A DNA stretch of 64,000 bases from an uncultured Ruminococcus sp. (GTDB lineage: Bacteria; Bacillota; Clostridia; Oscillospirales; Ruminococcaceae). Under the pieces are notes generated by a model. It was not told the DNA's origin. It saw nothing but the letters and a program-made list of their open reading frames with translations, and made no database searches. Location of the stretch: NCBI GenBank assembly GCA_945877315.1, contig CAMCRP010000009.1, positions 1 to 64,000 of the forward strand. Reading direction: 5' to 3'. The translations under genes and the position numbers were made by a program. Positions 14,715 to 22,984 of this stretch are shown here, in pieces. How positions within the stretch are numbered: position 1 is the first letter of the stretch; each line of letters opens with the position of its first letter.

Positions 14715-17069
14715 TTAGGATTTGCTATTAAGAAGCTGCTCTGTTTTAAAGATAAATTTGCCATCTTCCAGGCAAAGCACTGCCTTATCGCCCTTTCGGA
14801 TAGTCCCGCCGATTATGCCCGAGGACAGCAGGTTTTCCACCGAACCTGCAATGCTTTTCCGCAACCTGCGTGCGCCGTCCGATGCGCCTTCACAGTCGGA
14901 CAATGCCGCCACTGATTCGGGAGTGAATTCCAAAGCTATCTCCAAAGCGGCAGCCCTGTTTTTCAGCTCGTCTAGCAGCTTTTCGGCAATGCGTTTCATC
15001 TCCGCAGAACCCAAAGAGTGAAAAACAACTATCTCGTCAATTCTTCCCAGAAATTCGGGACGAAAATGCAGCTTCATCTCATCAAGCACGTTCTTTTCGT
15101 CCTCCTTACCCTCTGTTCCGCCAAAGCCGATGGACGAACGCCGTTTCAGCTTATCCGCACCGATATTGGACGTCATAACGATTATTGAACTGCGGAAGCT
15201 GACTGTCCGTCCGTGGCTGTCCGTAAGAATTCCGTCATCGAGAATTTGCAGCAGCAGATTGAAAATATCCGGGTGAGCCTTTTCAATCTCGTCAAAAAGC
15301 ACCACCGAATAGGGATTTCTGCGTATCTTCTCCGTCAGCTGTCCACCGTCCTCAAAGCCGATATAGCCCGGGGGAGAACCGATAAGCTTGGAAACGCTGT
15401 GTTTCTCCATAAATTCCGACATATCCAGCCGAATGAGCGATTCCTCACTGTCAAAAAGAGTCGCCGCCAACGCCTTGGAAAGCTCGGTTTTCCCCACACC
15501 CGTAGGCCCCGCAAAGACAAATGAGCCTATGGGTCGGCGAGGGTCACGCAGCCCCACCCTGCTCCTGCGTATAGCCGCCGCAACCGCCGAAACAGCTTCG
15601 TCCTGCCCCACTACCTTGTTTTTCAGCTCCGTTTCCAGAGATGCCAGACGCTCGCTTTCACCGCAGGTAAGCCGTCCCACGGGTATCCCCGTTCGCTGAC
15701 AGACTATCTCTGCAATGTTTTCCGCCGTTATAGGAATAATCTTTCGTTCGCTGTCGGAATACCAGCTGGGTAGGTCGGCTTTGGGATATTTTGCCGATTT
15801 TTTTCCAACAAGCCGATTAAGCTCGTCGGACAGCTCCTTAATAGTTTCGGGCTTATCACCCGCTTTAAGACGTGCCCTTGACGCCGCCTCGTCAATGAGG
15901 TCAATCGCCTTATCGGGCAGAAAACGGTCGTTGATATATCGCTTTGACATTGTAACAGCAGCCTCCACCGCATCATCGGTTATTTTAACGCCGTGAAATT
16001 CCTCGTAACGCTCCCGCAGACCGCCCAAAATTCCGATAGCTTCTTCCTCTGACGGTTCGTCTATCATAACCTGCTGAAAACGCCGTTCAAGGGCACTGTC
16101 CTTTTCGATATATCTGCGGTATTCATCAAGAGTTGTGGCACCGATTATCTGGACAGTTCCCCGTGCAAGGGCGGGTTTTAAAATATTGGCGGCATCAATT
16201 GCTCCCTCCGCCGCTCCCGCCCCCACAATGGTGTGCAGCTCATCTATAAACAGAATAATGTTGCCATTTTCCGTAACTTCCTCAATACATTGGCGAATTC
16301 TTTCCTCGAAATCCCCCCTGTATTTCGCACCCGACAGCATAGCCGTCAGGTCAAGGGAAAGAATTCGCTTATCTCGCAGAGCAATAGGCGCTTTTCCGCT
16401 TGCGATCATCTCTGCAATGCCCTCTGCAACAGCTGTTTTTCCTACACCCGCTTCTCCCGTCAGACAGGGATTGTTCTTCGTCCGACGTGTGAGTATCTGC
16501 AAAACCTGCTCAATCTCCTTGTCACGGCAGAATACCGGATCACATTGATTTTCCGAAGCAAGCATAGTCAGGTCAACGGTGTATTTCGACAACGCCATTG
16601 ATTTTGAAATAGGCTCATAAATGCGAGTTCCCGAAGGGTCAATCCCACGGCAGGCATCACGAATTTTCGCAAGACTGCCCCCCGTTTCGCTGATAACAAC
16701 TGCCAGCGAACAGTTTTCCTTGGACGCCGCAGCCATCAGCAGATGCTCCGTCCCCGCCAGTCGTGCCCCCGCCGTGACAGCCAGCTTTATCGCCCCTTCA
16801 ATAATGCTCCTCATAATGGGCGTAAAATCCGTTTCATCGGGCGCAGTAATATCCCCCGCACCGATAATATCTATTATCCTTTTCCTGATCTTGTCGGACT
16901 TTATACCGCAGGAACGCAGAACACCGTAAGCCGCCGTGCCCTGTTCCTCAAGCATAGCAAGCAGCAGATGCTCGCTGCCCACATAGGTGTGCCCCAGCCT
17001 GCCCGATTGCAAAAACGCCTTATTCAGAACAAGATTCGCCTTCTTAGTCAGTCTTTCGTTAGTATACAT
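14715..17069 (-). CDS. clpC: ClpC-type AAA+ unfoldase of the Clp protease
   Basis: 784 residues from MYTNERLTKKAN at 17069; the ATG has AAAGGAG upstream, whereas the longer reading frame has no site. Two Clp_N repeats (about 1-145), first AAA+ domain with Walker A GEAGVGKTA (about 203) and IDELHT, a short middle region, second AAA+ domain with GPTGVGKTE and LFDEIEKAHPD, then a Clp D2-small domain. It unfolds damaged or tagged proteins for ClpP. The middle region is short and shows no clear UVR motif of Bacillus ClpC, and there are no ctsR or mcsA/mcsB neighbours, so it may be a divergent ClpC/ClpA-like member. Confidence 0.88.
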   Translation of the reverse strand: MYTNERLTKKANLVLNKAFLQSGRLGHTYVGSEHLLLAMLEEQGTAAYGVLRSCGIKSDKIRKRIIDIIGAGDITAPDETDFTPIMRSIIEGAIKLAVTAGARLAGTEHLLMAAASKENCSLAVVISETGGSLAKIRDACRGIDPSGTRIYEPISKSMALSKYTVDLTMLASENQCDPVFCRDKEIEQVLQILTRRTKNNPCLTGEAGVGKTAVAEGIAEMIASGKAPIALRDKRILSLDLTAMLSGAKYRGDFEERIRQCIEEVTENGNIILFIDELHTIVGAGAAEGAIDAANILKPALARGTVQIIGATTLDEYRRYIEKDSALERRFQQVMIDEPSEEEAIGILGGLRERYEEFHGVKITDDAVEAAVTMSKRYINDRFLPDKAIDLIDEAASRARLKAGDKPETIKELSDELNRLVGKKSAKYPKADLPSWYSDSERKIIPITAENIAEIVCQRTGIPVGRLTCGESERLASLETELKNKVVGQDEAVSAVAAAIRRSRVGLRDPRRPIGSFVFAGPTGVGKTELSKALAATLFDSEESLIRLDMSEFMEKHSVSKLIGSPPGYIGFEDGGQLTEKIRRNPYSVVLFDEIEKAHPDIFNLLLQILDDGILTDSHGRTVSFRSSIIVMTSNIGADKLKRRSSIGFGGTEGKEDEKNVLDEMKLHFRPEFLGRIDEIVVFHSLGSAEMKRIAEKLLDELKNRAAALEIALEFTPESVAALSDCEGASDGARRLRKSIAGSVENLLSSGIIGGTIRKGDKAVLCLEDGKFIFKTEQLLNSKS

Positions 17070-17385
17070 TTTAACCGCTCCTTTACCCGACAGTCCGAAA
17101 ACTGATTTTTCCTGTTTATTGGCTGTCGATATGGGATTATTATTGCACAAATTATCCGCATTATTTGTCAGAACTTATGATTATCAAAAAATATCTATAA
17201 GCTTACAAAACTAGTGCGGAAATCCCTGTTATCACAGAAATAACCTTTTCATTGACACCATATATATTTATGCACTTTTAAAAACTGTAACACTTTTCCG
17301 CCGCCGCCATATAATGCAGTATGAAACATCGACGGAAACACCGTCTGAGGGGTTTCAAATACATTATTAAAAGGAGCGTTCGTAT

Positions 17386-17544
17386 ATGAACAATTGTGGA
17401 TTTGGTTTTGGCGGAGGTAACTGCTGTTGGATCATTATCCTTATCATTATCCTGTTCTACTGCTGCGGTAACGGCAGCTGGGGCAACAACGGCAGTGGCT
17501 GCGGATGTGGCTGCAACAACAACGACTGTGGCTGTGGATGCTGA
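17386..17544 (+). CDS. 52-residue Cys/Gly-rich membrane-type small protein
   Basis: A small gene with AAAGGAG 9 bp before the ATG. The N-terminus is glycine-rich (MNNCGFGFGGGNCC), followed by a hydrophobic segment WIIILIIILFYCC, then Gly/Asn/Ser and paired cysteines (GCGCGC, DCGCGC). Ten or more Cys in 52 residues suggest metal binding or disulfide-rich assembly. The layout resembles small Gly-rich sporulation/spore-coat proteins such as YjcZ-type, but no firm family match is claimed. A strong terminator follows at 17605-17646, supporting a real single-gene unit. Confidence 0.7.
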   Translation: MNNCGFGFGGGNCCWIIILIIILFYCCGNGSWGNNGSGCGCGCNNNDCGCGC

Positions 17545-17604
17545 TTTATCTAAAATAGCACAGTAAACCGTCTGTTCGACAGATAACCAAAAGTCGGACA
17601 TAAA

Positions 17605-17646
17605 AAACGACCGTCTTTGCAGAAATATCTGCAGAGGCGGTCGTTT
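17605..17646 (+). terminator. Terminator of the 52-residue protein gene
   Basis: AAACGACCG and CGGTCGTTT pair, with inner TTTGCAG/CTGCAGA pairing, about 60 bp past the stop codon. The stretch 17647-17879 holds no gene or other signal that I can support. Confidence 0.8.
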
Positions 17647-17879
17647 CCTTGTTGTATATCATATGAGATAATGCGCATAATTGCTCATAATAATGAGTGT
17701 TTTTCAACAAAAAATCATATTCATAAAACAGGGTAACTTAGTAGAATATCACATATGCAAGCAAATGTCAAGAGTTTTCGATTCGGAAAAATCAAAAATA
17801 TCCCGAATCGAAAATTATTGAAAAATCGCCCGCAAAATGCTAGAATGAGCATAGAAAAAAGTCGAAAGCGGTGACAAAA

Positions 17880-17999
17880 ATGAAGATATTTTTTGCGGTA
17901 ACAGCAGTATTAACAGCGTTTTTGCTCGGTGTAACGGGAACGATTTTACTTGAAAAACGGCTTTGCAAAAATGACCCTACTGCTCCTGAAGAGCCTTAA
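17880..17999 (+). CDS. Possible 39-residue membrane peptide
   Basis: Reads MKIFFAVTAVLTAFLLGVTG then a short charged tail ending in PEEP. It has one membrane-spanning segment, and only a weak GGTG lies upstream. Its 3' end overlaps the convergent XRE gene by 23 bp. Small single-pass proteins of this kind are common, but the coding evidence is limited to length and hydrophobic pattern. Confidence 0.4.
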   Translation: MKIFFAVTAVLTAFLLGVTGTILLEKRLCKNDPTAPEEP

Positions 18000-18312
18000 C
18001 ACGGGCTATCTCCTCAGCAACGCTCTTTTCAAAATCGCACAGCACCTTGTATCTGGCAAATTCGGGGACACTCTTGTAAAGATTTACCAATCGCTGACAA
18101 TCGGCAGTCATATCTGCACGGAACTCACCTGTTATGAGATAGTCTACCGATGTCCCGAGATAGTCTGCCATTTTTATGAGTATCTCGCCGCCGGGGAGCT
18201 TTCCCCGCTTCCAGTTCCCCGTGCTTCCCGTGCTCAGTTCGAGATCATTCAGCATTGCGGATATGGTCGTGCCCCTTGCTTTGCAGAGCGCTTTCAGTCT
18301 TTCATAAAACAT
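17977..18312 (-). CDS. XRE-family transcriptional regulator
   Basis: A 111-residue protein with a Cro/C1-type helix-turn-helix: FYERLKALCKARGTTISAML, LELSTGSTGNWKRGKLP and ILIKMADYLGTSVDYLITGE are the classic helices, followed by a 45-residue C-terminal helical tail. It probably binds the inverted repeat ATCTCA-N6-TGAGAT just upstream (18350-18367) and controls itself and/or the divergent 635-residue gene. GGCAGGAG precedes the ATG. Known regulators of this size occur in mobile and stress-response loci. Confidence 0.85.
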   Translation of the reverse strand: MFYERLKALCKARGTTISAMLNDLELSTGSTGNWKRGKLPGGEILIKMADYLGTSVDYLITGEFRADMTADCQRLVNLYKSVPEFARYKVLCDFEKSVAEEIARVKALQEQ

Positions 18313-18349
18313 ACAAATCTCCTGCCTTCCTTTTGTGGGATTTGTCGAA

Positions 18350-18367
18350 ATCTCATTATTTTGAGAT
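18350..18367. promoter_or_regulatory. Inverted repeat, candidate XRE operator
   Basis: ATCTCA (18350-18355) and TGAGAT (18362-18367) are exact inverses with a 6-bp spacer. It lies 38 bp upstream of the XRE start and 29 bp from the -35 of the divergent promoter. Confidence 0.5.
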
Positions 18368-18395
18368 ATAATATCATTGATTATCGAATTTTAGC

Positions 18396-18424
18396 TTGAC
18401 ATTTGATACAAATATTGTTATAAT
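18396..18424 (+). promoter_or_regulatory. Perfect-consensus promoter of the 635-residue gene
   Basis: TTGACA (18396-18401), 17-bp spacer, TATAAT (18419-18424). The ATG is at 18540, giving a leader of about 110 nt. Confidence 0.8.
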
Positions 18425-18539
18425 TATGTTGTAATGAGTTGTGCAACTCGCTTAGAGTTTTAACTTTTATTATAACATATTTTGCGGGAAATATCAAGCA
18501 TTACTGTCATACAGAATTTAAGAATAAAGGAGTCCGGCT

Positions 18540-20447
18540 ATGTCCACAAGTTTCGATGAACTAAAAGCCTATAAAGAATTTGAAGATATCAACGTTACTA
18601 TGTGTTCTCTAAAATTTAAAGTTGATAAGAATATTTTATTCTATGAACAATTCGAGAGCTATTTTGATAAATATTCCAGAAATATATGCAAAACATATCC
18701 GATAATCCACCGCAATTTCTCAAATGCTCCGGATTTTTTAGACGGTTTCTGGACAATTTTCGATAGACTTATTAATGACGCAGTCAACGACACAGCCAAA
18801 TATCTATTTGAAAAAACAGATTACCCTGATGCTAATCCTTCAACTATAAACAAATTTATTGCTAAAACAAAAAGTTATCAATATATCTGTACATTATACA
18901 TCAAAATTGCCGAGCATTATTTGCAAATATGCCGAAATCATAGTGCTGAAGTATTAGTTCGAGAGATAAAGAAGAATTGCCGAGGACGCTTTATTGGCGG
19001 CGGCTATGGCATAGAAGGCGCTATCAAAGGAGCTGCCCTTGCAGGAACTTTGAATGCAGCATATGGTGCAGCTTATTCTGCTTTTAACTTTGTAGGAAAC
19101 ATTTCATCGGAGATGAATAGAATTAGTTCCGAAAGAGGATTGATTCAAGATCAATTTGTTGTTGATGTGTTTACCAGCTGTATGATTAGCATTATTCAAT
19201 GTATGCCCAGAATCATATATAAAGCAGTCGTAGGAGGTAACAGACCCTCTGCCGGTCCAAGTAAAGAATTATTTGAAAAAATGCTACATGAAAAGCCTGA
19301 TGGAGCAGAAAGGCTTCAAATGTACAAGCAAATGTTTTCCACAAATCCTTATGACTATGCTTTTTATGCTCAATTCTTTATAGATTATGGTAATAATTAC
19401 GGTAATAAAGGAGGATATGTATCCGGTGCTGCAAAGTACTTCGGGTGTTATGAGGATTTTAAATCAATACTATGTTCTACGTACGTAAAAGAGTGTAACA
19501 AAATTAATAAAATAGGCAAGTCCAGTGAACAGCTATTGTTAGAAATGACTCAAGTTTTAAAGAGACTTCACCTGGATGAAGATGATGAAATCTATGAAAG
19601 TATTTACACAATGAAAATCGAATCATTGGATAACCTTTCTTTAGGCAAAGCCATAGATGATTATAGAACAATAGCCGGTGTACGATACGCAACACTTGAA
19701 GAAGCAACTAACGTAAGAAACAACATGGTTTATGCTTCTACATTAGTTCAAAAAGCTGATCCAAAAGATATAGAAAGCGTAAATGCTTGCATTGCCAAGA
19801 TTTCATCTCTCAATATTCCAACAAAGGATATTTTTATCAATCAAATTAAGGAATTATACGAGAACGAGCAAAAGAAAGCTATTGAAAGAAAAGAAGCTGA
19901 AGCGAAATTAGCCGAGTATAATGAATATTTTAAAACGCATTGCAATAACTTACCATTTGAGGACTTTTCAAAAGACAGCTATACCTTAATAAAATCCGTT
20001 CTTGATAATATTACAGCTAAATATGGAGATATTGCAGATAAAGAACTCGTCGAACAATGCAAAAAGTACATGGATATGTATGAAGAGAAGCAAAGTCAGC
20101 CAATAGTACTTACAATCTGCATAATATTTGGAGCTATTTCTTTAGTATTAACAAAAAAGGTTTGGTTTGCTCGATTAATATGGAAGGTATTATTTTTACC
20201 GATCCTATTAGTAATGGATTTGGGATTTGTGGCTTCATGTATATGGGCAATATCCGAGTTGATAAAGTTTTTTATAAAAAAAATGAGTAGAAAGAATAAA
20301 TCAGTAAACAATAAAGAATCCAACCAAATACCCCAAAATTTCTCCAACCAATTACAAGAAACAAAGACACAAGAGAGAATCGAAAACAAGGGAAATAATA
20401 GTGAAAATCAAACCAAGCAAAAATCAGGTCGAATAGATTTCCGTTGA
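18540..20447 (+). CDS. Unknown 635-residue protein with glycine zipper and C-terminal membrane segments
   Basis: Not recognised. The N-terminal 150 residues are helical with several Cys and aromatic residues. Residues about 155-195 are Gly/Ala-rich (GGGYGIEGAIKGAALAGTL and onward), a glycine-zipper pattern suggesting membrane insertion or oligomer packing. A long helical middle (about 280-520) includes a Lys/Glu coiled coil near 445-465. Two hydrophobic segments (about 525-545 and 555-585) precede a very hydrophilic Asn/Gln/Lys tail. It is AT-rich with a start site AAAGGAG. Driven by a consensus promoter, divergent from an XRE regulator and followed by a lipoprotein, it could be a membrane stress or defence effector, which is speculation. 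Confidence 0.75.
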   Translation: MSTSFDELKAYKEFEDINVTMCSLKFKVDKNILFYEQFESYFDKYSRNICKTYPIIHRNFSNAPDFLDGFWTIFDRLINDAVNDTAKYLFEKTDYPDANPSTINKFIAKTKSYQYICTLYIKIAEHYLQICRNHSAEVLVREIKKNCRGRFIGGGYGIEGAIKGAALAGTLNAAYGAAYSAFNFVGNISSEMNRISSERGLIQDQFVVDVFTSCMISIIQCMPRIIYKAVVGGNRPSAGPSKELFEKMLHEKPDGAERLQMYKQMFSTNPYDYAFYAQFFIDYGNNYGNKGGYVSGAAKYFGCYEDFKSILCSTYVKECNKINKIGKSSEQLLLEMTQVLKRLHLDEDDEIYESIYTMKIESLDNLSLGKAIDDYRTIAGVRYATLEEATNVRNNMVYASTLVQKADPKDIESVNACIAKISSLNIPTKDIFINQIKELYENEQKKAIERKEAEAKLAEYNEYFKTHCNNLPFEDFSKDSYTLIKSVLDNITAKYGDIADKELVEQCKKYMDMYEEKQSQPIVLTICIIFGAISLVLTKKVWFARLIWKVLFLPILLVMDLGFVASCIWAISELIKFFIKKMSRKNKSVNNKESNQIPQNFSNQLQETKTQERIENKGNNSENQTKQKSGRIDFR

Positions 20448-20536
20448 TTCAAACTATTGATTTCAATCAACAGAAACAATAAGCCAGACTATCAACCCTA
20501 TTTGGGTTTGGGACAATGAGGAGAATCAAAATAACA

Positions 20537-21328
20537 ATGAAAAATCATAAAAAACATATTCTATGCGCAGTTCTGATATCCACAGCAGCGCTATTTAACG
20601 CTTGTTCCTCCGAACAAGCAGCCACAATTGCTGAAAACATTGGCAGTGCCGCAGAATCAGTAATAAGTCAAAAAGCTGAGGAAGTAGCCGACCTCACATA
20701 TTTAGGAACCAACGAGGAATTACGCAGCTTGTCAATTTCTATGCTTTCGCCATCAATTGACAGTTCAATAAAGAAAAGCCAGCTGTACGACGTTCTCACA
20801 GAAATAGTCAGCAGTGACGGATATAGTTGCTTTGTGTCGGTAATAAACTGCGCAACCTTTGTATCGGGTACTAAAACGCTGACTATGTATGACGATATAA
20901 TGCTCCTTCAATCACCGGAAAGCACAGTCTATTACTTCTCTACTTACAAAAAATTCTATTCCGCCGGTTTATTAGATAAATATTACAGAAAAAGGGAAAA
21001 ATTAGCTCTGCTTGAAACTATGGGAGATGTCATTACCAATTTTAAAGTAAAGAACAGCGGGCATACAGATTACAATGGAAATGATTATTATTACGAAGTA
21101 ATACGTTCAAAAGAAACCGATGAAGAACTAACGGTTATTTATGCAGGAAAAGGCATTATAATAAATGGATTTGACGGTTACTCATCATTAACAAGCATTA
21201 ATTTAGAACCATTTACTAATGATCTTGCTTCTATTGTGGATGCCGCAATAGAAGATGGCTATGAAGAAATGACTAAAAAGGAATTTGAAGAAATGCTTGA
21301 ACTCTACCCCGAGTATTTTCAAAATTGA
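20537..21328 (+). CDS. Predicted lipoprotein of unknown function
   Basis: 263 residues from the ATG at 20537; an in-frame ATG at 20516 would give an unusually long n-region and overlap the GAGGAG site. MKNHKKHILCAVLISTAALFNAC is a lipoprotein signal peptide, quoted here only for its ends: basic start, hydrophobic core, lipobox LFNAC with the acylated Cys at 23. The mature part is a mixed alpha/beta domain with no recognised family, ending in an acidic helix. It lies about 90 bp after the 635-residue gene on the same strand and is likely co-expressed. Confidence 0.72.
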   Translation: MKNHKKHILCAVLISTAALFNACSSEQAATIAENIGSAAESVISQKAEEVADLTYLGTNEELRSLSISMLSPSIDSSIKKSQLYDVLTEIVSSDGYSCFVSVINCATFVSGTKTLTMYDDIMLLQSPESTVYYFSTYKKFYSAGLLDKYYRKREKLALLETMGDVITNFKVKNSGHTDYNGNDYYYEVIRSKETDEELTVIYAGKGIIINGFDGYSSLTSINLEPFTNDLASIVDAAIEDGYEEMTKKEFEEMLELYPEYFQN

Positions 21329-21341
21329 CTCCAAAAAAACC

Positions 21342-21379
21342 ACCGGCGGACTCCCCAAACAAGGACTCCGCCGGTATTT
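21342..21379. terminator. Bidirectional terminator between convergent genes
   Basis: ACCGGCGGA pairs with TCCGCCGGT; ATTTT follows on the plus strand and a run of seven Ts on the minus strand. It separates the rightward lipoprotein gene from the leftward coaD cluster. Confidence 0.85.
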
Positions 21380-21390
21380 TCATATCAAAA

Positions 21391-21846
21391 TCACTGCTTA
21401 TTAACCTGCTTAACCGCCTGCCTGGTCTTTTTCAGGTCGGTAAGATTAGCCGCAAGAACCTGCTCTGCCTGATTGAGAACATTTTCGATATACTCATTGG
21501 TTGCGTTGCGAATTTCCTTGGATTTAGCCTGTGCCTGAGTGATTATCTCGGCGGCTCTCTGCTTTGCCTGAATGGTTATCTCGTTGTTGGAGATGATCTG
21601 CTTAGCCCTCTCCTCCGCCTGACGGATAATTCTCTCCTCTTCCTTTTTCGCCTCTTCCATAATGGACTTTCTGTCCTGCACGATAAGCTTTGCCTGCTTG
21701 ACCTCCTGAGGAATGGACATTCTGATAGCATTCAGACAATCCCTCACCTGGTCAATGTCAACGATACCCTTTTTCACCGAGAACGGAACGCTCTGGGCGT
21801 GTTCTATAATATCATCGAGCATTTCGATATTTTCATCTATAGTCAT
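21391..21846 (-). CDS. Coiled-coil protein downstream of coaD
   Basis: A 151-residue, almost wholly helical protein. Residues about 50-135 are a long charged coiled coil (EEAKKEEERIIRQAEERAKQ and similar), resembling the stalk of ATP-synthase subunit b or DivIVA-type scaffolds without their membrane or lipid-binding segment. Homologues typically sit beside coaD in Clostridia. The function is not established. GAAAGGAAG lies 8 bp before the ATG, 17 bp after coaD, so it is probably the last gene of the rsmD-coaD operon. Confidence 0.7.
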   Translation of the reverse strand: MTIDENIEMLDDIIEHAQSVPFSVKKGIVDIDQVRDCLNAIRMSIPQEVKQAKLIVQDRKSIMEEAKKEEERIIRQAEERAKQIISNNEITIQAKQRAAEIITQAQAKSKEIRNATNEYIENVLNQAEQVLAANLTDLKKTRQAVKQVNKQ

Positions 21847-21863
21847 GACAAAATCTTCCTTTC

Positions 21864-22346
21864 TTATCTTTTTACAAGTCTTTTTCGTATATCATCAAGT
21901 ATATTTTCGGGGACAAAATGGCTTATATCTCCCCCGAAGCTTGCGATCTGCTTTACGACGCTGGAGCTGAGATACATATTCTCGGTGGTAGTGGTCAGGA
22001 ACACCGTTTCCGCTCCGTCATACAGCTTTCTGTTCGCCAGAGCCATCTGAAACTCATATTCAAAGTCGGACACGGCACGAAGTCCCTTGACAATTGCCGC
22101 TGCGCCGACTTTTTTTACATAATCCACAAGCAGCCCGTCATCTGTGTCAACGGTAACATTGGAAAACTCCGTCGTTACCGCCCTCAGCATCGCAACACGC
22201 TCCTCGGTAGAAAAGCTTGGGTGCTTGACGGCATTCACCGAAACAAGAACAATGACCTCATCAAAAAGCCTTGAAGCCCTCGCAATAATATCCTTATGCC
22301 CGTTGGTAACGGGGTCGAAGCTTCCGGGATAAACAGCCAGCTTCAT
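21864..22346 (-). CDS. coaD: Phosphopantetheine adenylyltransferase
   Basis: A 160-residue nucleotidyltransferase making dephospho-CoA from 4'-phosphopantetheine and ATP, the fourth step of CoA synthesis. Seen: YPGSFDPVTNGHKDII (the T/HxGH nucleotide-binding loop), VVKGLRAVSDFEYE, and the ISSS-like signature here as YLSSSVVKQIASFGGD. The ATG at 22346 is chosen: GAGGAGG is 7 bp upstream and the codon shares one base with the rsmD stop, so translation is coupled. Length is normal for the family. Confidence 0.95.
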   Translation of the reverse strand: MKLAVYPGSFDPVTNGHKDIIARASRLFDEVIVLVSVNAVKHPSFSTEERVAMLRAVTTEFSNVTVDTDDGLLVDYVKKVGAAAIVKGLRAVSDFEYEFQMALANRKLYDGAETVFLTTTTENMYLSSSVVKQIASFGGDISHFVPENILDDIRKRLVKR

Positions 22347-22897
22347 CAAACCGCCTCCTCGTCGGGGACGATATACAGCGTGACCTCGACCTTACCGTAT
22401 TTATAGTGCCTTGCCTTTTCCAGCCTGCCAATTTTTTCGGGGAGAACAAGCTTCTCCTCATGCTCGCAGATGACCTTTCCACCCGCCTTTATCCTGCTTT
22501 CCAGACCCTCCAGAGCGGGAACGATAAGTCCCTTTCCGTAAGGCGGGTCTAAGAGCGCAATGGAAAAGCTTCGGTTTGTAGTCTTTGCAAACTGCACGCT
22601 GTCGGTATTGAAGATAAACGACTTATCCTCAAAGCCCGTACTTCTGATATTTTCCAAAGTAACGTCAATAGAACTGCGGCTCTTGTCAACAAAGCAGCAG
22701 CTTTCTGCCCCTCTGCTAAGCGCCTCGATTCCCAGCTGACCGGAACCCGAAAAAAGGTCCAGCACTGCCGCACCCGGCACATCGAACTGTATAACAGAGA
22801 ATATGGCTTCCTTCACCTTATCGGTAGTGGGGCGAACGTCCATACCCTCCAATGTTTTAAGCTTTCTGCCTCTTGCAGAACCTGTAATAACACGCAT
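22346..22897 (-). CDS. rsmD: 16S rRNA (guanine966-N2)-methyltransferase
   Basis: A 183-residue SAM-dependent methyltransferase. It opens MRVITGSARGRKLKTLEG, then RPTTDKVKEAIFS, the SAM-binding loop DLFSGSGQLGIEALSRGA and the catalytic LDPPYGKG. It modifies G966 of 16S rRNA during 30S assembly. rsmD followed by coaD is a conserved pair in Firmicutes. Confidence 0.95.
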   Translation of the reverse strand: MRVITGSARGRKLKTLEGMDVRPTTDKVKEAIFSVIQFDVPGAAVLDLFSGSGQLGIEALSRGAESCCFVDKSRSSIDVTLENIRSTGFEDKSFIFNTDSVQFAKTTNRSFSIALLDPPYGKGLIVPALEGLESRIKAGGKVICEHEEKLVLPEKIGRLEKARHYKYGKVEVTLYIVPDEEAV

Positions 22898-22984
22898 TTT
22901 AAAATCCTAACCGCCCATGGGCATTTTTTCTCTTTAAAGAGATACATATATATTATAACCCAACAAAACGAATTTGTCTACACT

